Below, one piece after another: positions 8,192 through 16,306 of a DNA stretch of 64,000 nt. The position numbers and the translations under genes were made by a program. Numbering within the stretch: the stretch's first letter is position 1; the number at the start of each line of letters is the position of its first letter. The stretch comes from Bacteroidota bacterium. GTDB taxonomy: Bacteria; Bacteroidota; Bacteroidia; J057; JADKCL01. The stretch is from NCBI GenBank assembly GCA_016718825.1, contig JADKCL010000014.1, positions 124,001 through 188,000 on the forward strand, written 5' to 3'. Below the pieces are notes generated by a model. The model did not search any database and was not told the DNA's origin. It worked only from the letters and a program-made list of their open reading frames with translations.

Positions 8192-9196
8192 ATGAAAAGT
8201 CCCTACACTGGCAAGGAAATGATCTGCATGAAGGAGAATCGCGAAATTGTGTTTCGCAAGGAATCGTTCGATGTGGTGTTTCACTTTTGGAAATGTACCG
8301 ACTCCGGGGAACAGTTTACCGATGCAGCCCTCGACGAAATCAACCTAGGTCAAGCCTACAATCAGTTTCGGAGCAAGCACAAGTTGCCGTTTCCGGAAGA
8401 AATACAGGCGATTAGAGAGCAATACAAACTCTCAGCGTCCAGAATGTCAGAGATTTTAGGTTTTGGGGTCAATGTATACCGTCAGTACGAATCAGGAGAG
8501 ATTCCAAGCGAATCCAATGCGCGCTTGATTCAGATGGCGCGTGATCCCCGCAAATTCCAGAGTTTGTTGGACCTTTGCAGCACCATCGACGAAAAGTCAA
8601 GGGAAAAAGTCCTTCAGCGAATCACATTTCTGCTCCAAACACCCGAGCCCACGCTCACATCGACTGCACTTGAACAGGAAATGTTTGGCCACCTACAACC
8701 CGACGAATTTACGGGCTTCAGACGGCCCAATCTCCTTAAAATCAACGCCATGGTATTGGAATTTGCAAAGGCGATGAATCCTTGGAAAACCAAACTCAAC
8801 AAGCTGCTTTTTTATGCTGATTTTGTGCATTTCAGCAAAACTTGCCGTTCCATCAGTGGCCTGAGGTACGATGCGATTCAATTTGGGCCCGTACCTCACA
8901 ATTACAACGGCATCTACCAACTCCTCGCAAGCCAAAACACCGTCAGCATTGAATATATCGAATACCCCAATGGAAGCATTGGGGAGCGGTTTCACGCCAA
9001 AAAGTCGGAGGTTGAAGATGTGCTTGATCCGACAGAGCATGCTACCGTGCTTGAAGTCGTATCCCGCTTTCAAAAGTCATCGAATCAATCGATTGTCTTT
9101 GAAAGTCATCTTGAGGCCGCTTGGAAACAAAATGTGGATCAACCCCAACCTGCCATCAGTTACCTGAAATACGCTTTCGACCTTGTCCACGCCTGA
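8192..9196 (+). CDS. Panacea-domain (DUF4065) antitoxin with MqsA-like N terminus and HTH
   Basis: 334 residues in three parts. Residues 1-55 follow the MqsA/YgiT zinc-domain layout (S-P-Y-T-G-K-E-M, then F-H-F-W-K-C-T-D-S-G-E-Q-F), but most zinc cysteines are replaced, so metal binding is doubtful. Residues about 66-112 form an HTH of the XRE/MqsA kind (I-R-E-Q-Y-K-L-S-A-S-R-M-S-E-I-L-G, then Y-R-Q-Y-E-S-G-E). Residues about 185-320 are the Panacea/SocA-like domain (K-L-N-K-L-L-F-Y-A-D-F, then F-G-P-V-P-H-N-Y), known as an exchangeable toxin-neutralising module. The HTH would bind the AGTTG half-sites upstream. The linker between HTH and Panacea is about 70 residues. Confidence 0.8.
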   Translation: MKSPYTGKEMICMKENREIVFRKESFDVVFHFWKCTDSGEQFTDAALDEINLGQAYNQFRSKHKLPFPEEIQAIREQYKLSASRMSEILGFGVNVYRQYESGEIPSESNARLIQMARDPRKFQSLLDLCSTIDEKSREKVLQRITFLLQTPEPTLTSTALEQEMFGHLQPDEFTGFRRPNLLKINAMVLEFAKAMNPWKTKLNKLLFYADFVHFSKTCRSISGLRYDAIQFGPVPHNYNGIYQLLASQNTVSIEYIEYPNGSIGERFHAKKSEVEDVLDPTEHATVLEVVSRFQKSSNQSIVFESHLEAAWKQNVDQPQPAISYLKYAFDLVHA

Positions 9197-9238
9197 CAAT
9201 GCCCAAACTCATGCTTTCAAGTAACGCATGTTACAGCC

Positions 9239-9264
9239 TTGGCATGACAATTCGGCTACCTTTG
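9239..9264 (+). promoter_or_regulatory. possible promoter for the sterol-desaturase-like gene
   Basis: TACCTTTG at 9257-9264 matches the -7 consensus TAnnTTTG exactly and lies 16 bases before the ATG at 9281. The nearest TTG (9239-9241) is only 15 bases upstream, shorter than usual, so the -33 assignment is weak. Confidence 0.4.
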
Positions 9265-9280
9265 CCACATCAATTTGCGC

Positions 9281-10363
9281 ATGGGAGTTGATCAAGCATT
9301 TTCAGGTATGGAAAAGTACATCAAGACATTTACAGAGGCAACCAAAGCATTTGCAAGCTACCTTTGGCAGGACATTACCCATCCCAGCCTGACCAGCTTT
9401 TTCTGGTGGACGATTGCCCTGTCAGTCGTCTTTTGGGGCTTCGAATTGTTGAAGCCGTGGCGCACGAAACAAAGTGCCTTCCGCAAAGACTTTTGGCTGG
9501 ATTTGTTTTACGTCTTTTTCAACTTCTTCCTGTTTTCCTTGATCGTATGGCAGGGCGGGCAGCAAGTGTTGACGCAGCTCTTCGGCGACTTTATCGGGCT
9601 TTTTGGGCTGAAAAACGTCGTTGCGATACAGGTCCATCAATTACCTGTTTGGGCTTATTACCTGATTCTGTTTTTGGTTGGTGACTTTGTGAGTTGGAAT
9701 GTCCACCGCATTTTGCACCGAGTCTCATGGATGTGGGAGTTTCACAAGGTGCACCACTCTGTGGAACAAATGGGATTTGCCGCCCACGTGCGCTACCATT
9801 GGATGGAAAACCTGATTTATTGGACCTTCCGGTTCCTGCCTTTTGCTGTCTTGGGAGCAGACATGGGCCAAATCTTCGGAATTCACGTGCTGAATCTTGC
9901 TTGGGGACACTTCAACCATACCAATATCACGGTCAACCCGCGCGTCACGGGCTCGATTTTTGGAGCATTGGTGGGTGCCGGACTAGCCTATCTCTATGCG
10001 GATGCCGTTTGGATGTGGCCGGTTTGGATTTTAGGCGGCGTGATTGTCTTCGGAGTTTTCCTCGGAAAATACATGCGCCACATCTTCAACAGTCCGGAAA
10101 TGCATCTTTGGCACCATGCTTGGGATATTCCGGCAAGCCACCCCTATGGCATGAATTTCGGGATCACATTGGCGATTTGGGACTATATCTTCGGAACAGC
10201 TGTAGTCCCTAAGATAGACGGGAGTGTGAAATTGGGATTCGATCATCTGGAAGAATTTCCGAAGGGCTTTTTGGGACAATCCATCTACGGATTTGGAAAG
10301 CCAAAGCATGCTGCGTTGGCAGCTGAGAAGGCTGTGAAGGCTGTGAAGGCTGTGAAGAAATAG
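9281..10363 (+). CDS. sterol desaturase / fatty acid hydroxylase family membrane protein
   Basis: A 360-residue membrane protein with the histidine clusters of the di-iron fatty-acid-hydroxylase superfamily: H-R-I-L-H, H-K-V-H-H-S and H-L-W-H-H-A-W-D, with an extra H-V-R-Y-H-W. Hydrophobic helices flank the clusters. Such enzymes hydroxylate or desaturate membrane lipids using iron and oxygen; the substrate is unknown. Start choices are TTG 9275, ATG 9281 and ATG 9308; all precede the first membrane helix, and 9281 fits the upstream -7 box. The C terminus carries a low-complexity A-V-K repeat tail. Confidence 0.85.
   Translation: MGVDQAFSGMEKYIKTFTEATKAFASYLWQDITHPSLTSFFWWTIALSVVFWGFELLKPWRTKQSAFRKDFWLDLFYVFFNFFLFSLIVWQGGQQVLTQLFGDFIGLFGLKNVVAIQVHQLPVWAYYLILFLVGDFVSWNVHRILHRVSWMWEFHKVHHSVEQMGFAAHVRYHWMENLIYWTFRFLPFAVLGADMGQIFGIHVLNLAWGHFNHTNITVNPRVTGSIFGALVGAGLAYLYADAVWMWPVWILGGVIVFGVFLGKYMRHIFNSPEMHLWHHAWDIPASHPYGMNFGITLAIWDYIFGTAVVPKIDGSVKLGFDHLEEFPKGFLGQSIYGFGKPKHAALAAEKAVKAVKAVKK
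10322..10357 (+). repeat. 9-bp tandem repeat at the 3' end of the sterol-desaturase-like gene
   Basis: Three perfect copies of GCTGTGAAG (10331-10357) follow one variant copy (GCTGAGAAG, 10322-10330). They encode A-E-K then A-V-K three times before the final K and stop. Copy number could change without shifting frame. Confidence 0.8.
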
Positions 10364-10511
10364 CTGAAATCGGCTCGACTGCCCATTCTTACCACCTTCC
10401 TGTGTGGTTGATTTCGCTGAAATTCATCATCAGCCATTCATCTAAAGGGCGGTAGAGGCTTCTTGTACTTCCTACAGACTGATGAATGTCCCATACCGAA
10501 ATACAAGCAGA

Positions 10512-11216
10512 TCACGCAAGGTATTTTACTTTCGTCACATGAATCGCAACCTCATCCATCAAGCGTGCGGCATCAATCAAATAGTGAAACTCCCGCAAAT
10601 CCCTGTGAATGCCGGAATCCCAACGAATTTTCCCGTTGTGATACAATTGCAGGTCAAACGTATCGCCGACAAGGCTGGCGCTCGAGATTTCAATTGAAAA
10701 TGTGCCGTCTTCCTTGGTCCAACCGCCATCGATGAGTTTTCCCGCTTGGTACACGCTGATGCGCGCCTGCATGACAGCCTCCCGCGTGTACACATCCTCG
10801 ACCTTGCCCGCAAGGCGAATCACCGCGGCAGAATCCCGAACAACCGCCGTCAAGACGCCCGAAGTTTGCAACTTTTCAATTTCTGGTTGCACGGTTTGCG
10901 CTTCCAACTCAGAGATTCCCCAGACTTCGACCCCGAAAACAAGGACAAAAGCCAAGACGAACACACGCAAGCGTTCCAAAGGATATTTTGCCCATACCTG
11001 CTCTTTGAGGGGTTCTGTCGACACGGCCGAACGGTCCAGCATTCCGCAGATGTTGCCCGTGGCCTGCCGAAGCTCAGCAAAAATGGCATCGGGTTTCATC
11101 CCCACAAAGTCGCGCACAACTTTGTCACACACGGCACAATGCCGTCCGCGTTCTGCGGGCGTCATCTTTGCCCAGTCTTCGTGACAGGGCTTTGGAATTC
11201 GGAGTTGAGGAATCAT
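10512..11216 (-). CDS. membrane protein with Cys-rich N terminus and carboxypeptidase-regulatory-like domain
   Basis: 234 residues. The N terminus (I-P-K-P-C-H-E-D-W, then G-R-H-C-A-V-C-D-K-V-V-x-D-F) is a conserved module of Bacteroidota proteins, with three cysteines that could bind metal; its role is unknown to me. A single membrane segment follows at about 82-102 (LRVFVLAFVLVFGVEVWGI). Residues about 125-215 look like a carboxypeptidase-D regulatory-like beta sandwich (L-A-G-K-V-E-D-V-Y-T-R-E-A-V-M-Q-A-R-I, then D-G-T-F-S-I-E-I). The Cys module would be inside and the beta domain outside. It is the last gene of the minus-strand run and converges with the sterol-desaturase-like gene. Confidence 0.7.
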   Translation of the reverse strand: MIPQLRIPKPCHEDWAKMTPAERGRHCAVCDKVVRDFVGMKPDAIFAELRQATGNICGMLDRSAVSTEPLKEQVWAKYPLERLRVFVLAFVLVFGVEVWGISELEAQTVQPEIEKLQTSGVLTAVVRDSAAVIRLAGKVEDVYTREAVMQARISVYQAGKLIDGGWTKEDGTFSIEISSASLVGDTFDLQLYHNGKIRWDSGIHRDLREFHYLIDAARLMDEVAIHVTKVKYLA

Positions 11217-11303
11217 CGGCGTCTTCAGTGTTTCCTTGAAGATTGCCGATCGCTTGCAAAAAGCAATGCACAGATTTAGTCCCGTATTACACGGTTAGAA
11301 CGA

Positions 11304-13082
11304 TTACCTGCCGCCAGGGAAGTCATTCTTTTTGTCGACGACCAACTTGGTGGGGCGATTCGCGACATCCCAAGCTGTGCCAAAAACCAGCTGCGCCACA
11401 CGCGCAGCACGCGGAAACAGGATTTTCTCGATGTCGTCAGTGGACTTGTGATAGTCTTCATGGACGCCACTGAAATAGAAAATCACCGGCACATTGTGCT
11501 TGGCAAAGTTGTAATGGTCGCTGCGGTAGTAAAAGCGATTGGGATCATCAGGCGAATTGAAGGTATAATCCAATTCCAAATTGCCGACGATTTTGTTGGC
11601 GTTTTCGTTGCATGCATGCAATTCGGAGCTCAATTTGTCGCTGCCAATGACATAAATGTACTGCGGCTCCCCTTTGTGGGCTTCGTCCACGCGGCCGATC
11701 ATGTCGATGTTCAAGTTGCAAGAGGTGCGATTGAGCGGAAAAACCGGGTGATCGGAGTAGTATTCGGAGCCCAGCAGCCCCTTTTCTTCACCGGAAACGG
11801 GCATGAACAAAATCGTGCGACGGGGCTTGTAGCCATCCTTGACGGCAGCCATAAATGCCTCGGCCACTTCCAAAATCGTCACCGTTCCCGTGCCATCGTC
11901 GTCTGCACCGTTGAAAATCTCACCGTCGCGCACGCCCAAGTGGTCGTAATGCGCGGTGATGATGACGAATTCATCCTTTTTGTCGGTGCCTTCAATCATT
12001 CCCAAGACGTTTTCTGCAACGATTTCTTCCTTGACGGCATCACTTTTCAAGCTGAATTTCGCTTTGGAAAGGTCCACGTTGCCGATTTCAGCCTTTACGG
12101 AAAGTACCTTCTTTTGGGCTTCCACGCTGGTCTTGGCCTTTTTCAGAAGTCCATTGACGGTCGATTCGGAAACATAAAAGGTCGGTATCGGCGCTTCTTT
12201 TTCGGCTTTGTAGGCCAATGTCAGCGATTTTCCGCCTGCCGAATGTTTAACCCAAGGATTGCTTGCCAATTTCTTGAAGCCATCGTCAGTCAAGGCTACC
12301 AAAACAGCCTTAACACCCTTTTTGCCCAGTGCGTCCATCTTCAGGTCCATGTCCTCGCCCCATTCGCTGGGTTGATCGGTACCTGAAATCACGTATTTGC
12401 CGCCGACTTGAGGTTCGCCCGAGAATACAACCGCAACTTTGCCCTTCAGGTCCAAGCCCTTCAGGTTGTCATATTCCTTGGTATCAATGCCATAACCGGC
12501 AAAAACATAATCCGCATCAAAGCTCTCCGCCATGCCCATCTTGCTCATGCAGATGAAATCTGTTCCGGATGCGAGTTGTTCCTTGCCTGTCAAGGAAATC
12601 ACAGCGGACTTGACTTCCAAGCGAATGAGGCCGTATTCTTGGTACCAACTGCCCTTGTTTCCCGGCTTGAGACCTATTTTCTGGAACTGCGAGGCCAAAT
12701 AGCGTGCAGCAACCTTTTGTCCGCGGGTTCCGGTTTCCCGTCCTTCCAATTCGTCGGATGCGATGAAGGTCAAGAGTGCCTCAAGATCCTCAGCTGTGAT
12801 CGTGCTTGCGTATTTTTTGACCAATTCAGCCTGATCCGGCGACATTTCGTCGATTTTCGCCGAACTCATCGGCGGGGTCGCGGTCGAAAAAGTCCCCGTT
12901 CCCGTCGATGGATTCGGATTCGTTTTGCTCATTCCGCTACTGGAAGGGGCAGACGACGAAGATCCGCTTGAAGTGTTGTTTTGAATCACGCGCGGATCAT
13001 GCGGTTTGGGAACCTGCGCCCATACAAGGCTCACAGGCAACAACATGGCGCTAGCAAGGATGAACTTGGAGAAAAACTTCAT
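11304..13082 (-). CDS. secreted M28-family metallopeptidase with PA insert
   Basis: 592 residues with signal peptide (first 22) and a Ser/Pro/Thr-rich linker (about 25-75). The zinc peptidase core shows H-Y-D-H-L-G (H378), N-G-A-D-D-D-G-T-G (about 390-398), S-G-E-E-K-G-L-L-G-S-E-Y (about 425-436), N-I-D-M-I-G-R (about 457-463) and the final H-E-D-Y-H-K-S-T-D-D (about 540-549): the two-zinc ligand set of aminopeptidase-like M28 enzymes. A PA-type insert (Y-V-F-A-G-Y-G-I, L-K-G-K-V-A-V-V) lies between the N-terminal part and the core. It acts in the periplasm or outside the cell. No T9SS sorting domain is present. Confidence 0.9.
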   Translation of the reverse strand: MKFFSKFILASAMLLPVSLVWAQVPKPHDPRVIQNNTSSGSSSSAPSSSGMSKTNPNPSTGTGTFSTATPPMSSAKIDEMSPDQAELVKKYASTITAEDLEALLTFIASDELEGRETGTRGQKVAARYLASQFQKIGLKPGNKGSWYQEYGLIRLEVKSAVISLTGKEQLASGTDFICMSKMGMAESFDADYVFAGYGIDTKEYDNLKGLDLKGKVAVVFSGEPQVGGKYVISGTDQPSEWGEDMDLKMDALGKKGVKAVLVALTDDGFKKLASNPWVKHSAGGKSLTLAYKAEKEAPIPTFYVSESTVNGLLKKAKTSVEAQKKVLSVKAEIGNVDLSKAKFSLKSDAVKEEIVAENVLGMIEGTDKKDEFVIITAHYDHLGVRDGEIFNGADDDGTGTVTILEVAEAFMAAVKDGYKPRRTILFMPVSGEEKGLLGSEYYSDHPVFPLNRTSCNLNIDMIGRVDEAHKGEPQYIYVIGSDKLSSELHACNENANKIVGNLELDYTFNSPDDPNRFYYRSDHYNFAKHNVPVIFYFSGVHEDYHKSTDDIEKILFPRAARVAQLVFGTAWDVANRPTKLVVDKKNDFPGGR

Positions 13083-13154
13083 AGGTGAAAGTTCGGGAAA
13101 AGCTGAGATATGCGGGGGTAATCTTTTGCGAAAGCCTTGAGAACCAACAAATAA

Positions 13155-13601
13155 TTAGTCGTGAATCGCGATTTTATCAACGCGATTCTGATGTCTTCCG
13201 CCTTCAAAGTCAGTGTCGAGGAAGGTGCGCACGATTTCCTCGGCGACCTCAAGGGTGATGAACCTTGCGGGAAGGCAGATCACGTTGGCATCGTTGTGAC
13301 GACGCGCCAAACTGGCCAATTCGGGTTCCCAAGCGATGGCAGCGCGAACGCCGGCATACTTGTTGGCCGTGATGCAAACACCATTCGCGGAACCGCAAAT
13401 CAAGATTCCCTTGGCGAATTCACCCGCTTCCACGGCCTTCGCAAGCGGATGGACGTAGTCGGGATAGTCGCAAGAGGCCTCGGAATCCGTGCCGTAATCG
13501 GTGACTTTGTAACCCAATTGCTCCAAAAAGCCTTTCATGGCGGCCTTGTACTGGAATCCGGCGTGGTCGCCAGCGATTGCGATCGTTTTTGTATTACTCA
13601 T
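13155..13601 (-). CDS. rpiB: ribose 5-phosphate isomerase B
   Basis: 148 residues, interconverting ribose-5-phosphate and ribulose-5-phosphate in the non-oxidative pentose phosphate pathway. Motifs: I-A-G-D-H-A-G-F, Y-G-T-D-S-x-x-S-C-D-Y-P-D-Y, I-L-I-C-G-S-A-N-G-V (catalytic Cys) and R-R-H-N-D-A-N-V. The ATG at 13601 gives the standard N terminus (MSNTKTIAIAGDHAGF); a longer frame upstream lies inside tatC and is not used. It overlaps the tatC stop by 8 bases, indicating coupled translation. Confidence 0.95.
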   Translation of the reverse strand: MSNTKTIAIAGDHAGFQYKAAMKGFLEQLGYKVTDYGTDSEASCDYPDYVHPLAKAVEAGEFAKGILICGSANGVCITANKYAGVRAAIAWEPELASLARRHNDANVICLPARFITLEVAEEIVRTFLDTDFEGGRHQNRVDKIAIHD

Positions 13602-14754
13602 CTTCTTCTTCAACTTCCGCAACGGCGGGTTTAACATCATTTTCTCTTTCGGCGGCTGCTTCTCTGGCTTTGCGTTTGAAGACGCGCGCACTGATCAAAA
13701 TGCTGATCTCGTACAAAATCATCAACGGCGTAAACACCAACAACTGACTGAACGGATCCGGCGAAGGCGTGATCAAGGCTGCAATGATCAACAAGACCAC
13801 GATCGAATGCCTTCTGTATTTCCGCAAAAATGCCGGAGTGACCAAGCCGATCAAGGAAAGGTAATAGATCACCAACGGCAGTTGGAACACCAATCCGGTT
13901 CCAAACAGCACGGTCAATTCGAAACTGATCACATCGCCGATTCGCCAGATGTTTTGCGCTTCCTCAAACAGCACGAACTGCGCGAGAAAAAGCACGGAGG
14001 TCGGCAGAATCACGAAGTACCCAAAGGCGACACCGATGAAAAACAGCACGCTGGTGGTGACCACATTCCATCGAATCCGGCCGGCCTCCTTACGCGACAA
14101 AGCAGGTCGGATAAAGCGCCACAATTCCCAGCTAATGAATGGAAATGCAGCGATCAAACCCGCAAAGAAGGCGTAGATCAACGCCTTCATGAACTGCTCA
14201 TAAGGCGAGGTCGCCTGAATCGCCACCATTTCGCCTTGTTTGGTTTTCAGCTGAAAACCACCCATTTGGCCGGATTCGATGAATTTGCGGGCATCGATGC
14301 GCAGGTGAATGGGTACCGTCTTGGCTGAATTGTCCTTGCTTTGCGGAATGGATGACAATTCTGCGGAATCTCCAATTTCAGGCGGGGCGTTCGGGATGGA
14401 GGCGTTGGGATCTGCCAGCAAATTTCCTTGAAGGGTCATCATGGCTTCCAGATCGATGCTATCGGCCTTCATCGTAAAAAATGCCCCGTTTTTCTCCTCT
14501 GGTGGACAAAAATCGTCGGTGATGTGCTCACAAATGAGGCGATAGGTCACAAAATCATACCGGAAAGGCGCCATAAATACGCCTCCAATTACCTCCACAC
14601 GGTAGATGAACAACACGACTGCAAAAATGGAAATGGCAATGACCATCCGGACCAAGTGCCAACGCAGCTCCTCCAAGTGGTCGAAAAACGACATCTCCTC
14701 CGGATCTTGGTCCAGACCACGCTTTACTTTTTTTCGCCAGGAAAATATGCCCAC
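13594..14754 (-). CDS. tatC: twin-arginine translocase subunit TatC with a long first periplasmic loop
   Basis: 386 residues, well above the roughly 250 of typical TatC. The conserved N terminus F-F-D-H-L-E-E-L-R (23-31), S-W-E-L-W-R-F-I-R-P-A-L (about 208-219), and five to six membrane helices mark it as the Tat receptor. The first periplasmic loop runs from about residue 62 to 180, with some 95 residues (about 80-175) absent from E. coli TatC; it contains two Cys, acidic stretches and a predicted small beta domain. The C terminus is long and acidic. No tatA lies nearby. It is translationally coupled to rpiB, and 32 bases separate it from the gene upstream. Confidence 0.9.
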   Translation of the reverse strand: MGIFSWRKKVKRGLDQDPEEMSFFDHLEELRWHLVRMVIAISIFAVVLFIYRVEVIGGVFMAPFRYDFVTYRLICEHITDDFCPPEEKNGAFFTMKADSIDLEAMMTLQGNLLADPNASIPNAPPEIGDSAELSSIPQSKDNSAKTVPIHLRIDARKFIESGQMGGFQLKTKQGEMVAIQATSPYEQFMKALIYAFFAGLIAAFPFISWELWRFIRPALSRKEAGRIRWNVVTTSVLFFIGVAFGYFVILPTSVLFLAQFVLFEEAQNIWRIGDVISFELTVLFGTGLVFQLPLVIYYLSLIGLVTPAFLRKYRRHSIVVLLIIAALITPSPDPFSQLLVFTPLMILYEISILISARVFKRKAREAAAERENDVKPAVAEVEEEDE

Positions 14755-14786
14755 TCAGCCGCTATTTTTCGATGAAAGCCCGATTC

Positions 14787-16277
14787 TCAGTCAAAAGAAA
14801 CTTCGATGAGCTTGAATTCATTTCGCTCGACATTGCCAACCCCGAGGAGCATCATTTTGTTTGGCCCCACCATCGTGCTCCGTCTTGGGAAGAAGAGATT
14901 GTTCTCACGTTCGTTGCGTGCCAAGTCCTTGTGGGTGACTTCGCCCGTTTTCAGGTCAAAACTCGAACAAACGATTTTTCCCTGCGCGCCACGTTCGTTG
15001 AGGTAGACAAAGTGGATTTGACCTTCTGCGATGCCGCAAACATAGCCCAACAATTCGCCGCGGTAGTAGTCGCGCTGCTTCTTTTCAAAGGAATTGGCCC
15101 ATTTGATCGCGCCGCTTTTGAGGTCGATTGCCACCGTTGCGATATCGTAGTAGCGGTGCTGCGGCTTGTCGTTGTGCTCGATGATGTAAAATTCCTCCAT
15201 CACCCAGTAAAGTTGCCCTTTGTCTTCCCGCAATTCTGATTTGGTGAAATCGGCACCGCGCTCCTTGTAGCGTGTCACCAAGGCGTCGGGCAAATCCATG
15301 ATAAACTCCTGGGACTTGACGAGTTCGCGTTTGATGTCAAAGAGCTGATAGACAATCTTATTCCATTTGAGGGGAGTCGAATACTTATTCGCGCCGTTGA
15401 GAAAGCCCTTTTCGCTGCCGTCCGAGAGAATTCCCACAAAGGCCAAATCACCGGAATCCGTAATCTTGATCATCCCTTCGGGAACGGATACGCCCGGCAA
15501 ATCCAAGGCGTAGGTGTAGAATTTGCTTTCCTTGTGAACATAACGCACGATCATCGGCTGATGCACGGTGTCCTTAACGGTGTTGGTAGCGGTTTCATAC
15601 ACCATGTAGAAGTAGGCATTGCCGCGATTGTCGATCGTCGCTTGCTTGACGAGGTATTTTTGCAAAGTTGGCTCCAACAACAAGCGTTTGCCCCAGATTT
15701 TCGTGCCGCTATCATCGGTCACAGAGCAAAAGAAATCGCGTTTTTTGTAGCTCGCCCCGGGATTATGGCCCATCCAAAACAGACTTTTTTTGTCCGGTGA
15801 ATAGGCGATCACTTCTTCATAGCCCTTTTTCGCCTTTTTGGTATAGGTCGAAATCGTCTGCAGACCTCCGCGATCGTGTCCATCTAAATCCCAGAGCTGC
15901 AATTTTGTAGCCTGACGTTTGATGGCGGGCGAAAATTGGGTGCCAATCACACCGACAGCGCCATCCAAGCGAATCAAATCCGTCACCGCTGTCAGGCGAG
16001 GGTCGCCATCCTTCGTGACCGGCTTGAACCAGACTTCTTCAAACTTGTCGCTGTAGGTCTGTACGTAATAGTTGGCAAATTTCCGCTCAAGGTCATTGTT
16101 CCAGTACTCGATCACGCTGAACCGGTCGTCTTTGTTGGCGACAATTCCGGTCGGATACCCCATGGTGCTCACTGGATAGTTGAGTCCAAAGGTTTTTTCG
16201 GCGGTGATGCGTTGTGCCGAGACGCTGCCGGTCAAGATCAACACCAAAACGGGCAACAAAATCAATACTTTCTTCAT
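14787..16277 (-). CDS. secreted beta-rich protein of unknown function
   Basis: 496 residues with a clear signal peptide (MKKVLILLPVLVLILTGSVSAQ). The rest is made of repeating beta strands with W-x-x-x/D-x-x-G turns (K-L-Q-L-W-D-L-D-G-H-D, K-I-W-G-K-R, A-I-K-W-A-N-S-F), suggesting a beta-propeller. No enzyme motif, lipobox or T9SS sorting domain is seen. It lies between glyA (29 bases) and tatC (32 bases) on the same strand and is probably in their operon. Confidence 0.7.
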   Translation of the reverse strand: MKKVLILLPVLVLILTGSVSAQRITAEKTFGLNYPVSTMGYPTGIVANKDDRFSVIEYWNNDLERKFANYYVQTYSDKFEEVWFKPVTKDGDPRLTAVTDLIRLDGAVGVIGTQFSPAIKRQATKLQLWDLDGHDRGGLQTISTYTKKAKKGYEEVIAYSPDKKSLFWMGHNPGASYKKRDFFCSVTDDSGTKIWGKRLLLEPTLQKYLVKQATIDNRGNAYFYMVYETATNTVKDTVHQPMIVRYVHKESKFYTYALDLPGVSVPEGMIKITDSGDLAFVGILSDGSEKGFLNGANKYSTPLKWNKIVYQLFDIKRELVKSQEFIMDLPDALVTRYKERGADFTKSELREDKGQLYWVMEEFYIIEHNDKPQHRYYDIATVAIDLKSGAIKWANSFEKKQRDYYRGELLGYVCGIAEGQIHFVYLNERGAQGKIVCSSFDLKTGEVTHKDLARNERENNLFFPRRSTMVGPNKMMLLGVGNVERNEFKLIEVSFD

Positions 16278-16306
16278 ACGCGATCGAAATGGATCAAAAA
16301 CTCGAA

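Noticed and set aside
11448..12386. Long plus-strand open frame of 312 codons
   Set aside because: It is antisense to the M28 peptidase, whose zinc motifs are complete; the plus-strand product has no sensible domains.
12408..12971. Plus-strand open frame of 187 codons
   Set aside because: Also antisense to the M28 peptidase; no start context and low-complexity Arg/Ser end.
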